From: Williamsia sp. 1138
GTDB lineage: Bacteria > Actinomycetota > Actinomycetes > Mycobacteriales > Mycobacteriaceae
Assembly (NCBI RefSeq): GCF_002095435.2
Contig: NZ_MJEJ02000041.1
Coordinates: forward strand, 62,001 to 126,000
Direction: 5' to 3'
DNA: 64,000 nt
Part shown: one piece after another, positions 25,887-35,030 of the stretch
Layout of the letters: the number at the start of each line of letters is the position of its first letter
Position numbering within the stretch: position 1 is the first letter of the stretch
Position numbers and translations under genes: made by a program
The notes under the pieces: generated by a model
Databases searched by the model: none
The model's input: only the letters and a program-made list of their open reading frames with translations
What the model was told of the DNA's origin: nothing

Positions 25887-27079
25887 TGGGTGGCCGCGGA
25901 GGTCCTTTCGAAGGCAAGGCCCTGGTGACCGGCGCCGGCAAGTCCCAGGTGGGACGTAGACTCGGTCGAACCGGTCTCGACCTCACCGTCGAGGCTTCAC
26001 TCCGTGCGATCGCGGACGCCGGTCTCTCACCCGACGACATCGACGGAGTTGCCAGTTACCCCGGTCCGGGCATGCCTGATCCGGGTTTCTCCGGGGCGAG
26101 CGTGCACGAACTCCGCAACGCGCTGGGACTGCGGAGCAATTGGTACGTCAGCAGTTCGGAGACCGCCGGGCAGATCGGTCCGGTGATCGAGGCATGCATG
26201 GCCGTGGCGACCGGCCTGGCCGACCACGTGTTGTGCTTCCGGTCGGTGTGGGAGTCAACCGCGCAGGCATCCAAAGGTCGCGGTTCGGTACTGATGGGTA
26301 CCGGTCGCGCGAATCCCCACCACGAGTTCTTCGGTCCGTACGGCGCCATCTCTGCCGCCAACTGGTTGGCGATGCCCGCGCAGCGGTACATGCACGAGTT
26401 CGGCCTCACTCGTGAACAGCTCGGCGCGATCGCGGTCAACGCGAGAAAGAATGCTGCGCTCAACCCTGATGCGATCTATCGCGACCCGATGTCGTTGCAG
26501 GACTATCTCGATGCGCGGATGATCTCGGATCCGTTCTGTCTCTACGACTGTGACGTGCCGTGTGATGGCGCGACCGCGGTGATCATCTCACGCAGAGATG
26601 CCGCGAAAGGCCTGCCGCGACAGCCACTGACAGTCGAATCGGTGGGTACGGGGATGTTCGAACGGGCCACCTGGGACCAGCGCAAGGATCTGACCACCAT
26701 GGCGGCGCACGATGCGTCCGCAACGTTGTGGAACCGCACCGACATGACCGTCGGGGATGTGGACTTCGCGCAGCTCTACGATGGTTTCAGCTTCCTGACG
26801 GTGCAATGGCTCGAGGCACTTGGTTTCTGCGAGCGCGGCAAGGTCGGTCAGTACATCGAAGGCGGCGAGCGCATTTCGTTGCAGGGTGAACTACCGGTCA
26901 ATTCCAGCGGTGGACAGCTCTCCGGCGGACGCCTGCACGGTATGGGGTTCCTGCACGAGGCGTGCGTGCAGCTGTGGGGCGAGGGAGGTCCGCGGCAGGT
27001 CGGTGGTGACGCAGAGGTTGCCGTCGTTGCCGTGGGTGGTGGTCCGGTGGCCGGGGCGATGCTGCTCAGCACCCGCTAG
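25886..27079 (+). CDS. Ltp2-like thiolase-fold retro-aldolase candidate, 397 aa
   Basis: Thiolase-fold protein missing every thiolase catalytic residue: the Cys region reads VSSSETAG (88-95), the first His motif is YDGF (298-301) and the GHP motif is GGRLHG (347-352). This pattern resembles the Ltp2 family, whose steroid members carry out retro-aldol cleavage of a CoA side chain together with a DUF35 protein. Translational overlap with the DUF35 gene at 25437 and the nearby MaoC gene repeat the ChsH1-ChsH2-Ltp2 arrangement. Cleavage of a beta-hydroxyacyl-CoA is therefore the best prediction; substrate unknown. Confidence 0.9.
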   Translation: MGGRGGPFEGKALVTGAGKSQVGRRLGRTGLDLTVEASLRAIADAGLSPDDIDGVASYPGPGMPDPGFSGASVHELRNALGLRSNWYVSSSETAGQIGPVIEACMAVATGLADHVLCFRSVWESTAQASKGRGSVLMGTGRANPHHEFFGPYGAISAANWLAMPAQRYMHEFGLTREQLGAIAVNARKNAALNPDAIYRDPMSLQDYLDARMISDPFCLYDCDVPCDGATAVIISRRDAAKGLPRQPLTVESVGTGMFERATWDQRKDLTTMAAHDASATLWNRTDMTVGDVDFAQLYDGFSFLTVQWLEALGFCERGKVGQYIEGGERISLQGELPVNSSGGQLSGGRLHGMGFLHEACVQLWGEGGPRQVGGDAEVAVVAVGGGPVAGAMLLSTR

Positions 27080-27154
27080 TCTTCGTCCGTCATCACCCCA
27101 TGCTGTCGCGGGGTTCGAACAATCGATTCAAACACTGAGAGAAGGAAATTGCAC

Positions 27155-27610
27155 ATGGAGGTCTACCGAGGGATCGCCGATCTCGAAGCGGCAGTCGGTA
27201 AAGAACTGGGGCCGTCCGATTGGTTCCCGATCGAACAAGATCGGGTCGACGGGTTCGCCGACGTCACCGAGGACCATCAGTGGATTCACGTCGACACGGA
27301 AAAGGCCGTGAACGGACCGTTCGGGGCGACGATCGCGCACGGGTTCCTATCTTTGTCGCTCGTGCCCTATTTCGTGAGCCAGTTACGCCGCATCGAAGGC
27401 GCGAAGATGGGGGTCAACTACGGTCTCGACCGGGTGCGGTTCCCGTCGCCGGTCCGAGCGGGTAGTCGCATCCGTGCTCGTACGATTGTCAAGACCGTCG
27501 ACCGGATCGACGAAGACTCTGTCCAGTTGGTCATGCGCACCACGATCGAGGTCGAGGGTAGTGAGAAGCCGGGCTGCGTGGCGGATCTGGTGAGTCGCTA
27601 TTACTTCTGA
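27155..27610 (+). CDS. MaoC-family (R)-specific enoyl-CoA hydratase, 151 aa
   Basis: Single hotdog MaoC dehydratase: FADVTEDHQWIHVD supplies Asp40 and His45, the hydratase pair, and GPFGATIAHGFLSLSLVPYF follows. It hydrates a trans-2-enoyl-CoA to the hydroxyacyl-CoA that an aldolase could cleave. ATG at 27155 with GAAGGA upstream is preferred over TTG at 27149. Last gene of the TetR-flanked operon; a strong terminator follows. Confidence 0.92.
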   Translation: MEVYRGIADLEAAVGKELGPSDWFPIEQDRVDGFADVTEDHQWIHVDTEKAVNGPFGATIAHGFLSLSLVPYFVSQLRRIEGAKMGVNYGLDRVRFPSPVRAGSRIRARTIVKTVDRIDEDSVQLVMRTTIEVEGSEKPGCVADLVSRYYF

Positions 27611-27641
27611 CCCGCCACCGGTTCGCGCGGCCGAGACGGCA

Positions 27642-27676
27642 AAAGGCCCGCAGGTCCCAAGGACCTGCGGGCCTTT
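27642..27676. terminator. strong hairpin between convergent genes
   Basis: Perfect 16-bp stem (AAAGGCCCGCAGGTCC / GGACCTGCGGGCCTTT) with CAA loop, followed by TGTCATG. It separates the MaoC gene (+) from the thiolase gene (-). Confidence 0.88.
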
Positions 27677-27694
27677 GTCATGCCTCCTGGACGA

Positions 27695-28894
27695 TCAGAC
27701 CTCGATGACCATGGCCGCGCCCATGCCACCGCCGGCGCACATCGCGATGACACCGATGCCGCCACCGAGACGGCGAAGTTCGTAGACCATGGTGGTTGCC
27801 ATCCGCGCTCCGGTGGCCGCGATGGGATGTCCGAGGCTGATTCCCGAGCCCGACACGTTGACCCGGTCCTCGTCCAGCTCGAGCACCTTGGTGCAGGCGA
27901 TGACCTGCGCCGCGAATGCCTCGTTGATGTCGAACAGGCGAACGTCCCTGAGCGACAAGCCGGCCCGGGCCAACGCGCGTGGGATGGCGATCGTCGGTCC
28001 GATCGCCGTCCTGTTGGGTTCGACGCCCACCGCCGACCACGACCGGATCACACCGAGCGTCTCCAGACCCTCTGCCTTCGCGAGCCCGTCAGAGACGACG
28101 GTCAGCGCGGCGGCCGCGTCGTTGATACCCGACGAGTTGCCTGCCGTCACCGAGAACCCCTCGATCTCCGGATGGATGACTCGCAGACCGGACAGCACCT
28201 CGAGATTGGTGCCGCGCCTTGGGTGCTCGTCGACGGCGAAATCCACGGTCTCGCCGGCCTTGTTTGTCACGGTGATGGGGACGATCTCGGAGTCGAAACG
28301 GCCGTCGTCGATGGCCGCGATGGCGCGCTCATGTGACCGCGCCGCCCATTCGTCCTGCTGCTGTCGGGTGATGTCGTACTGAACTGCGGCATTCCAGCCA
28401 ACGGTGATCGACATGTCCATCGCCGGTGCGTCCGGCGTTCCCGGATGCGACGGCGAAAACCACGGATCAGTCCAGTCGTCGGCGTTCTTTCCGGACGTAC
28501 CCGGCGTCCGGCGGCGTCCGACGGGCGACATCGACGCGGCCTCGGTTCCTCCGGCGATCACCGCATCACCCATACCGGACATGATTGTTGCGGCGGCGGA
28601 TGCGACCGCGGTGAGGCCGGTGGCGCACTGCCGGTTCACGGCCATCCCGGGTATCGAGGTCAATCCGTTCGCGGCCGCGACGTAGCGGGCGATGTCACCG
28701 CCACCCTGGTACACCTCGCCGAGTACCAGGTCGTCGAAGACCTCCGGTGACAGGCCTGACCGCTTCACGACATTGGTGACGACGTGGCCGGCGAGTTCTT
28801 CGGCAGTGGTCTCGGTCAGCGTTCCCTTGCGGGCGGTTCCGATCGGCGTTCGGCAGGCGGCCGTTATCACCGCCCGGGGCTGTTCAGTGCCCAC
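27695..28894 (-). CDS. acetyl-CoA acetyltransferase (thiolase), 399 aa
   Basis: Classical thiolase with Cys90 (AVNRQCATGLTAV), His in GHPIAATG and Cys in CAGGGMG, so a working beta-ketoacyl-CoA thiolase. GTG start at 28894 has GAGGAGGA 4 nt upstream. A short middle insertion (PGTSGKNADDWTDPWFSP) is typical of an acetoacetyl-type subgroup. Divergent from the ligase-FadE operon. Confidence 0.94.
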   Translation of the reverse strand: MGTEQPRAVITAACRTPIGTARKGTLTETTAEELAGHVVTNVVKRSGLSPEVFDDLVLGEVYQGGGDIARYVAAANGLTSIPGMAVNRQCATGLTAVASAAATIMSGMGDAVIAGGTEAASMSPVGRRRTPGTSGKNADDWTDPWFSPSHPGTPDAPAMDMSITVGWNAAVQYDITRQQQDEWAARSHERAIAAIDDGRFDSEIVPITVTNKAGETVDFAVDEHPRRGTNLEVLSGLRVIHPEIEGFSVTAGNSSGINDAAAALTVVSDGLAKAEGLETLGVIRSWSAVGVEPNRTAIGPTIAIPRALARAGLSLRDVRLFDINEAFAAQVIACTKVLELDEDRVNVSGSGISLGHPIAATGARMATTMVYELRRLGGGIGVIAMCAGGGMGAAMVIEV

Positions 28895-29169
28895 CTGGTC
28901 CTCCTCGATGTGCGGCCGACGTCGGTCGCCGGCCGGAGTGAGATCGCCGCATGAGCCTGGGACGGCAATCAGTTATAAGATAATCCCAATTTAGCATGGG
29001 AGCCGGGCGATCCTACGCGCTCGCCGAGTCTGCCTGAATTGTCGAAACGGTATTGCCTATTCTCCAAATCATTGTACTGTATGGCCTGTATATCGGTGCC
29101 TGCCGTCGGTTGTTCCGGCCGGTCGCGTGCCCTGACGAATCTGTCTCCCTCCCCGGAAAGGACACTGCT
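28895..29169. promoter_or_regulatory. divergent promoter region, 275 bp
   Basis: The region between thiolase (-) and ligase (+) has an AT-rich element CAATCAGTTATAAGATAATC at 28966-28985, one of the recurrent AATCAG promoter elements. At 29039-29054 TTGTCGAAACGGTATT is a degenerate match to the TetR motif (9 of 11 invariant positions). No gene seen. Confidence 0.42.
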
Positions 29170-30783
29170 GTGGTCGCCGCGACATCGAGCAGAGCGCAAT
29201 ACGGATCCCTGACGGACTTCGCAGCCCGACTGCAGCCCGCAGAAACCTTTTGGGGGGTGGTCGCCGGCCGCGCCGACACAACTCCCGACGGTGTCCTGCT
29301 GATCGGCGACGACGGCACAAAGGTGACCTTTGCCGAGTACCGCGATCGGTCCGAACGGATCGCGGCGTCCCTGGCCGAACAGGGCATCACGCCCGGATCC
29401 CGCGTTGCCTGGCAGCTGCCGACGCGCATCGGCAGTGCCCTGTTGATTGCCGCGCTTGCGCGCATCGGCGCAGTTCAGGCCCCGGTGATACCGCTGTTCG
29501 GGGAACGTGAGACCGTTGCCGCGCTGAGGACTTCAAGGGTGGATTTTGTTCTGGTCCCGCAGGATTGGCCCGGTCTGGCCTACGACAGCCTCCAACAATT
29601 GCGCGAGGACCGCCAGGGGTCCCCCGAGATCATCGCCCTCCCGCGTGATCTACCCGAGTCCGGTGAGGTGCAATCGCTTGCCCCGCCCCCGGAAAGCCCG
29701 GAGGAGGTCCGATGGATTTATTTCACCTCGGGCACCAGTGGCACTCCCAAAGGAGTTCAGCACACCGACTCCTCCATCTTGGCTGCCGCGCGGGGTTTTG
29801 TCCTGAACGGCCGGCTCGGAGAGTTGCCCGACGAAGTCGGGTCGATCCCGTTCCCGATCACGCACGTCGGTGGCGTCGTCTATCTCTCGTCAATGTTGCT
29901 CTCCGGGTTCGCCTCGGTGCTGATCGAGGTCTTTCGGCCGGACACCGCCACGGAGATCTTCCGCCGTCACCGGGTCACGTTGTCCGGTGGCAGCACTGTT
30001 TTCTACACCATGCTGGTCGCTCAGCAACGAGAGGCCGAACCCGGTACCCGGGTTCTCCCCGACCTCCGGCTTCTCAAAGGCGGTGGTGCGCCATGTCCTC
30101 CGGCAGTGTTCGCCGCGGTACGCAGCGAGCTCGGTATCCCGGTTGCGCACGACTACGGGATGACGGAGTGTCCGATGATCGGCGTCGCCTCGCCCCTGGA
30201 TTCGGACGACGTCCTCGCCGAATCCGACGGCCGTCCCGTCCCGGGCGTCGAAGTGCGGATCATGGAGAACGGCGTACCCGTCTCGCCGGGAGCCGAAGGC
30301 GACGTCGAAGTCCGTGGCGTCACCGTCTGCCGTGGATACACCGATCCGGCGTTGGATGCCGACGCGTTCACCGCGGACGGCTGGTACCGGACGGGCGACC
30401 GTGGCCGAATTCGGTCCAGCGGCTGCATCGAGGTCACCGGTCGGCTCAAAGACGTCATCATCCGCAAGGGCGAGAACATCTCGCCGCTCGAGATCGAATC
30501 GCTGCTGTCTCAACACCAGGCGATCGACGAGGTCGCCGTGATCGGCCTCCCCGACATCGATCGTGGAGAACGGGTGTGCGCGGTTCTCACCGTGGCATCG
30601 GGACAGCAGGCACCGTCACTGGCCGACATCGCGGACTTCCTCTCCAAGGCGGGAATCATGAAACAGAAGATTCCCGAGCAGGTGGAGGTCGTCTCCAGCA
30701 TGCCCAGATCGGGTGTTGGCAAGCTTGCCAAACCGGCTCTCCGGCAACAACTCCTGACCAAAATGGAAACATCGACCAGCTAG
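29170..30783 (+). CDS. AMP-dependent acyl-CoA ligase (FadD-like), 537 aa
   Basis: Second intact ligase: WIYFTSGTSGTPKGVQHTD (P-loop), HDYGMTECPMIG, WYRTGDRGRIRSSG, GRLKDVIIRKGENISPLEIE, and RSGVGKLAKPALRQQ near the end with the catalytic Lys. GTG at 29170 follows GGAAAGGA by 7 nt and is preferred over the upstream open frame. It starts a four-gene operon with fused FadE (30793), hydratase (32985) and SDR (33822), which together could run most of one beta-oxidation turn. Confidence 0.92.
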   Translation: MVAATSSRAQYGSLTDFAARLQPAETFWGVVAGRADTTPDGVLLIGDDGTKVTFAEYRDRSERIAASLAEQGITPGSRVAWQLPTRIGSALLIAALARIGAVQAPVIPLFGERETVAALRTSRVDFVLVPQDWPGLAYDSLQQLREDRQGSPEIIALPRDLPESGEVQSLAPPPESPEEVRWIYFTSGTSGTPKGVQHTDSSILAAARGFVLNGRLGELPDEVGSIPFPITHVGGVVYLSSMLLSGFASVLIEVFRPDTATEIFRRHRVTLSGGSTVFYTMLVAQQREAEPGTRVLPDLRLLKGGGAPCPPAVFAAVRSELGIPVAHDYGMTECPMIGVASPLDSDDVLAESDGRPVPGVEVRIMENGVPVSPGAEGDVEVRGVTVCRGYTDPALDADAFTADGWYRTGDRGRIRSSGCIEVTGRLKDVIIRKGENISPLEIESLLSQHQAIDEVAVIGLPDIDRGERVCAVLTVASGQQAPSLADIADFLSKAGIMKQKIPEQVEVVSSMPRSGVGKLAKPALRQQLLTKMETSTS

Positions 30784-30792
30784 GAGTCCCGC

Positions 30793-32925
30793 ATGGGATT
30801 GCCCATCAGCACCGAACACATCGAACTCGCTGAATCGGTGCGCAAGGTCTTGTCCGACAGAGGTGCCATCGGCGCAGCCAGGACGACGACCGATACCGGA
30901 TGCACCACAGTGCCGTTCTGGAAAGATCTGGTCTCCCTTGGCTGGTTGGGGTTGCACATCCCGGAGCAGTACGGCGGACAGGGTTTCGGAACCGCGGAAC
31001 TCGCGGTTGTACTCGAAGAACTCGGCCGTGCCGTTGCGCCAGGCGACTTTCTCCCGACGGTGATCGCCTCCGAGCTGATCCGACTGGCGGGGTCCGAGGA
31101 CCAGCGCACCGCGCTGCTCCCAGAGCTCTCTGCCGGTGAAGTCACTGCCGCCATCGGGCTCGGTGGCGACATCACGGTTGACGCCGACGGTGCGGTCGGT
31201 GGTGCCGGCGGTGCCCTGCTCGGTGGCGGGTCGGCCGAGGTCTTTGTCCTCCGGTCCGAAGCCGACGTGGTGTTGGTCCGGCGGGGACGTGGAGTCGAGG
31301 TCGAGGTCGTGGTCGGGATGGATGGGACGCGCCCGTCGGCGCGCGTGTCGTGTTCCGCTGCAACCCCACTGGCAGTCCTGCCGGGCGCGTGTGCCACTCT
31401 CCTCGCGGTGGCACAGGCGTTTTCCGCCGCCGAGGCCGCTGGCGGCGCCCGCGCTTGTACGGAGGCCGCGGTTGCCTATGCCATGACACGGTCGCAGTTC
31501 GGTCGCACCATCGGGAGCTTCCAGGCCGTCAAGCACTTGTGCGCGAACATGTTCGTGGACACCGAGATAGCAACGGCTGCTGCCTGGGATGCGTCGCGGG
31601 CAGATCTGGACTCGGCCGAAGGCAGGTTTGCCGCCGCGGTTGCCGCAGACCAGGCCATCGGCGCCTTCGCAGTATCGGCGCAGCGCAACATCCAGGTACA
31701 CGGTGGGGTCGGTTTCACGTGGGAACACGACGCCCACCTGCTCCTTCGCCGGGCCTATGTGCTGCGAGCGGTCTTCGGTCACGATGCCGCTCGTCAGGTG
31801 GCACGGCTGGCGATCGATGGGGTACACCGCCCACCGAGTCTCGAGCTCCCGGAGGACGCCGACACATTTCGGCGCGGTGCGCGGGCGTTCCGAGATCAGT
31901 ATCTGACCACACCTGCGGGTGAGCGGGTGTCACTGCTCGCGCGATCCGGGTTTGCGTTTTCCCATTGGCCCGCGCCATATGGTCGTTCGGCGGGACCAGT
32001 CGAGCAACTCGTCATCGAGGAGGAGCTGGCCGTGATCCCGAAGCTCGATCTCGGCATCGGCAACTGGATCGTTCCGACACTGCTCCAGCAGGGAACAGAC
32101 GAGCAGATCGACCGCTGGATCTGGTCGTCACTCGACGGCGACATCAGGTGGTGTCAGTTGTTCAGCGAACCCGGCGCGGGATCGGATGCGGCGGCGATCA
32201 GTACCCGGGGAGTGCGCACAGAAGGTGGCTGGCTGGTTACCGGCCAGAAGGTCTGGACCAGCGACGCGCAGAACTGCAACCGCGGACTCGCGACCGTACG
32301 CACCAACAAGGACGCTCCGAAACATGCCGGCGTTTCGATGCTGGTCATCGACCTCGAATCCGACGGGGTCGAGATCCGGCCGCTGCGTGACATCACCGGC
32401 GATGCCACCTTCAACGAGGTCTTTCTCGACAACGTCTTCGTCCCGGATGCAGATGTCGTCGGCGCCGTCGACCAAGGGTGGAAGGTCGCCCGGGCCACGC
32501 TGGGCAACGAGCGTGTGACGATCGGTGGCGGTGTAGCAGAGTTCGTCGACCTCGATGTGGCGGTCCAGGCTGTCGCCGGCGCCGAAAAGGTAACTGACAC
32601 AGAATTGTTAAGCAGGGTCGGCCACCTGGTTGCCGAACGGCAGGCCATGCGTATGCTGTCTTTGCGTCTGGCAGCACGTGCGGTGTCCGGCGCCGGTCCG
32701 GGACCCGAAGGTAACGTGACAAAGCTGTTGGCCGGCGAACACCAGCAGCGGGTCGCTGATCTGCTTCTGCAGGTGGGCGGTGCGGAATGGGCTCTTGGAG
32801 GCACCGCGGATGTGCATGAAGGTGTGTTGTTCGTGCGCGGACTCACCATCGCCGGGGGAACGTCTGAGGTCGTCCGGAATCAGATCGCCGAGCGAGTTCT
32901 CGGTCTGCCGCGCGAAAAGATGTGA
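30793..32925 (+). CDS. double-domain acyl-CoA dehydrogenase (FadE34-like), 710 aa
   Basis: Two fused dehydrogenase units. The first (about 1-345) has IPEQYGGQGFG, RSQFGRTIGSFQAVKH and HGGVGFTWEHDAHLLLRRA, but no SEPGAGSD strand. The second (about 355-710) has CQLFSEPGAGSDAAAI, VTGQKVWTSDA and GGTSEVVRNQIAERVLGLP. Length and layout match mycobacterial FadE34/FadE6 fusions; FadE34 acts on a steroid side-chain CoA ester, where the fusion replaces an alpha-beta heteromer. The residue before GGT in the second domain is Ala. Starts 9 nt after the ligase. Confidence 0.92.
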   Translation: MGLPISTEHIELAESVRKVLSDRGAIGAARTTTDTGCTTVPFWKDLVSLGWLGLHIPEQYGGQGFGTAELAVVLEELGRAVAPGDFLPTVIASELIRLAGSEDQRTALLPELSAGEVTAAIGLGGDITVDADGAVGGAGGALLGGGSAEVFVLRSEADVVLVRRGRGVEVEVVVGMDGTRPSARVSCSAATPLAVLPGACATLLAVAQAFSAAEAAGGARACTEAAVAYAMTRSQFGRTIGSFQAVKHLCANMFVDTEIATAAAWDASRADLDSAEGRFAAAVAADQAIGAFAVSAQRNIQVHGGVGFTWEHDAHLLLRRAYVLRAVFGHDAARQVARLAIDGVHRPPSLELPEDADTFRRGARAFRDQYLTTPAGERVSLLARSGFAFSHWPAPYGRSAGPVEQLVIEEELAVIPKLDLGIGNWIVPTLLQQGTDEQIDRWIWSSLDGDIRWCQLFSEPGAGSDAAAISTRGVRTEGGWLVTGQKVWTSDAQNCNRGLATVRTNKDAPKHAGVSMLVIDLESDGVEIRPLRDITGDATFNEVFLDNVFVPDADVVGAVDQGWKVARATLGNERVTIGGGVAEFVDLDVAVQAVAGAEKVTDTELLSRVGHLVAERQAMRMLSLRLAARAVSGAGPGPEGNVTKLLAGEHQQRVADLLLQVGGAEWALGGTADVHEGVLFVRGLTIAGGTSEVVRNQIAERVLGLPREKM

Positions 32926-32984
32926 CGTCCCGGGGCGGTTTTCGCGCCGGAGAAAGAAGAGAAACCGATGATGGAGTACCGGCA

Positions 32985-33737
32985 GTGAGTGTTCTGATCG
33001 ATCAGCGTGATGCCGTCCTGGTGATCACTATCAATCGTCCCGAAGTGCGCAACGCCCTTGATGCCGAGACGATGGCCGGGATCGGCGAAGCGCTTGTCGC
33101 GGCCGAGGCCGACGATTCGGTAGGGGCCGTGGTCCTCACCGGTGCCGGTGACCGATCCTTCTGTGCGGGAATGGATCTGCGTGCGTTTGCGGCCGGCGGT
33201 CAGATGGTCGACAAGTCGCGACCGGGCCTCGAGGTCTTCACCGATCGGGTGTATCCAAAGCCGATCATCTGCGCTGCAGGGGGCGCTGCGGTCGCCGGTG
33301 GATTCGAGCTGTTGCTGGCCTGCGACCTCGCCGTGGTCGCCGATCACGCGAAGTTCGGTCTGCCCGAGGTCAAACGAGGGCTGGTGGCCGCCGGTGGCGG
33401 CACGCGCCTGCCGCGACGGATCCCGCTGGCTCTCGCCCTCGAACTCGGACTCACCGGCGAGATCGTCTCGGCGCAGCGGGTACTCGAACTCGGACTGGTC
33501 AACCGGGTGGTCCCGGGCACCGAGGTACTAGACGAGGCAATCGCCCTGGCGGCCACCATCGCCGAGAACGGACCGCTCGCACTTCGAATTACCAAGCAGC
33601 TCATGGTGACCGAGGCGGCGGGAATGTCCGCGGCACAGATCGCCGAGGCATCCGCGCCGGCCTTCATCAGTGCGGACGCCAAGGAAGGCGCAGTCGCTTT
33701 CGCCGAGAAGCGAAAGCCCCGCTGGACTGGGAAGTAG
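32985..33737 (+). CDS. enoyl-CoA hydratase, 250 aa
   Basis: Crotonase with both catalytic Glu residues in place: Glu128 in FGLPEVKRG and Glu153 in LALELGLTG. Oxyanion loops SFCAGMDLRAF and GAAVAGGFELLLACD are clear. Of the four crotonase-fold genes in this window it is the only one with a fully standard site, so true hydration of the product of the fused FadE is likely. GTG at 32985 has GGAG at 32973-32976; the earlier ATG at 32922 overlaps FadE. Confidence 0.93.
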   Translation: MSVLIDQRDAVLVITINRPEVRNALDAETMAGIGEALVAAEADDSVGAVVLTGAGDRSFCAGMDLRAFAAGGQMVDKSRPGLEVFTDRVYPKPIICAAGGAAVAGGFELLLACDLAVVADHAKFGLPEVKRGLVAAGGGTRLPRRIPLALALELGLTGEIVSAQRVLELGLVNRVVPGTEVLDEAIALAATIAENGPLALRITKQLMVTEAAGMSAAQIAEASAPAFISADAKEGAVAFAEKRKPRWTGK

Positions 33738-33772
33738 ACCGTGATTCCGTCTTTCGACGGGTGAATGCCATT

Positions 33773-33787
33773 TCAGATCATCTGATT
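33773..33787. promoter_or_regulatory. palindromic element upstream of SDR gene
   Basis: TCAGATCATCTGATT, near-perfect dyad (TCAGAT-C-ATCTGA) 35-50 bp before the ATG at 33822. The AATCAG half-site recurs in other promoters here, and FadR/GntR regulators nearby are candidate binders. Confidence 0.45.
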
Positions 33788-33821
33788 TTCAGACGTAATC
33801 GACATATCGCCGGAGGTTGAC

Positions 33822-34592
33822 ATGAAGCTTGCAGACAGCGTTGCCATTGTGACAGGAGGAGCCGGAGGCCTCGGTGAGGCCACCGTGCGGGAGCTGGCCG
33901 AAGCCGGCGCATCGGTGGTCATCGCCGACCTCGCCGACGATAAGGCGGAGAAGCTGGCCGAAGACCTTGGTCGGAAGGTCAAGTACGTACGTACCGACGT
34001 CACCTCCGAGGCGAGTGTGCTCGAGACCGTCGAAGCGGCGAAGGCGCTGGGCACCCTTCGCTACGCGGTGGTTGCACATGGCGGCTTCGGAGTGGCGGAA
34101 AAAGTTGTGCAGCGCGACGGCAGTCCCGCGCCTCTCGCGGGGTTCACCAAGACAGTCGATCTGTACCTGACCGGCACCTATAACGTCCTGCGTCTCGCGG
34201 CCGCAGCGATCGCGCAGAACGAGCCCGACGCCGACGGCCAGCGCGGCGCGATCGTCACAACAGCGAGCATTGCAGCCTTCGAAGGCCAGATCGGCCAATC
34301 AGCGTACGCCGCGTCGAAAGCCGGCGTGGTGGGTCTGACGCTGGTGGCTGCTCGCGATCTGAGCTCACTCGGAATACGGGTAGTGACCGTCGCCCCGGGC
34401 ACCATGCGAACACCGATCATGGAATCGGTGGGTGACGAGGCGCTCGCCAAGTTCGCCGCGAACATACCCAATCCGAAACGTCTCGGACTTCCCGCAGAAT
34501 ATGCCTCGCTCGTGCACCACATCCTGGAGAATCCGTACCTCAACGGGGAGACCATTCGCCTGGACGGGGCTCAGCGGTTCGGACCGCGATAG
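33822..34592 (+). CDS. SDR, 3-hydroxyacyl-CoA dehydrogenase type-2-like (HSD10-like), 256 aa
   Basis: Rossmann-fold dehydrogenase: [19 protein letters not shown] near residue 11, VVAHGGFG at the NNAG site, [23 protein letters not shown] with Ser, Tyr and Lys, and [12 protein letters not shown]. The TVAPGxxxTP segment and length fit HSD17B10-type enzymes that oxidise 3-hydroxyacyl-CoA. The NNAG motif is replaced by AHGG. Ends the ligase-FadE-Ech operon; an operator-like dyad in the 84-bp gap may give it its own promoter. Confidence 0.9.
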   Translation: MKLADSVAIVTGGAGGLGEATVRELAEAGASVVIADLADDKAEKLAEDLGRKVKYVRTDVTSEASVLETVEAAKALGTLRYAVVAHGGFGVAEKVVQRDGSPAPLAGFTKTVDLYLTGTYNVLRLAAAAIAQNEPDADGQRGAIVTTASIAAFEGQIGQSAYAASKAGVVGLTLVAARDLSSLGIRVVTVAPGTMRTPIMESVGDEALAKFAANIPNPKRLGLPAEYASLVHHILENPYLNGETIRLDGAQRFGPR

Positions 34593-34621
34593 AGGCCACG
34601 GTAGACCAGTATCGGCTAGGC

Positions 34622-34668
34622 TGTACACTGTACAATCAGAATAATCATTGCGCTATATTTGTAGCGCA
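34622..34668. promoter_or_regulatory. two inverted repeats upstream of 34692 gene
   Basis: TGTACACTGTACA (34622-34634) is a 13-bp near-perfect dyad; next comes AATCAG (34634-34639) and then TGCGCTA-N6-TAGCGCA (34649-34668). The arrangement upstream of a small gene and a GntR gene suggests an autoregulated operator-promoter. Confidence 0.5.
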
Positions 34669-34691
34669 CCGAGAGCGACGTAGGGCACATC

Positions 34692-34997
34692 ATGGCGTTG
34701 AAGGCGGGAGCCCGGCTGCGGAGTCAGATCGACACCACCGAGGTCGTTGTCATCAAGCCACCTGCCGGAGACGAAGTTCTCACGTGTGGCGGCCAGCCGA
34801 TGATCGAGGTGTCGCAAACCCCGGCCGAGGGTCTGACGTCGGAAACCGGCGCCGGAACGCAGATCGGGAAGCGCTACACCTGTTCGTCGGATGCCCAACT
34901 CGAGGTCCTCGTCACCAAAGCTGGCTCGGCAGATCTGAGTCTGGGGGCGACAACGCTGGCCAGGAAAGAGGCCAAACCCCTTCCTGCCAGCGACTGA
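34692..34997 (+). CDS. small protein of unknown function, 101 aa
   Basis: No family recognised with confidence. The chain is beta-rich in look, with RSQIDTTEVVVIKPPAGDEVLTCGGQPM and GKRYTCSSDAQLEVLVTKAG; two Cys (C32, C63) occur in strand-like contexts and could bind metal or pair. Its position between the catabolic operon and a GntR regulator hints at an accessory or sensing role (inference). Confidence 0.72.
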   Translation: MALKAGARLRSQIDTTEVVVIKPPAGDEVLTCGGQPMIEVSQTPAEGLTSETGAGTQIGKRYTCSSDAQLEVLVTKAGSADLSLGATTLARKEAKPLPASD

Positions 34998-35030
34998 TTC
35001 ACACACGCGACTCGATGAAGGGGTAGCCAA

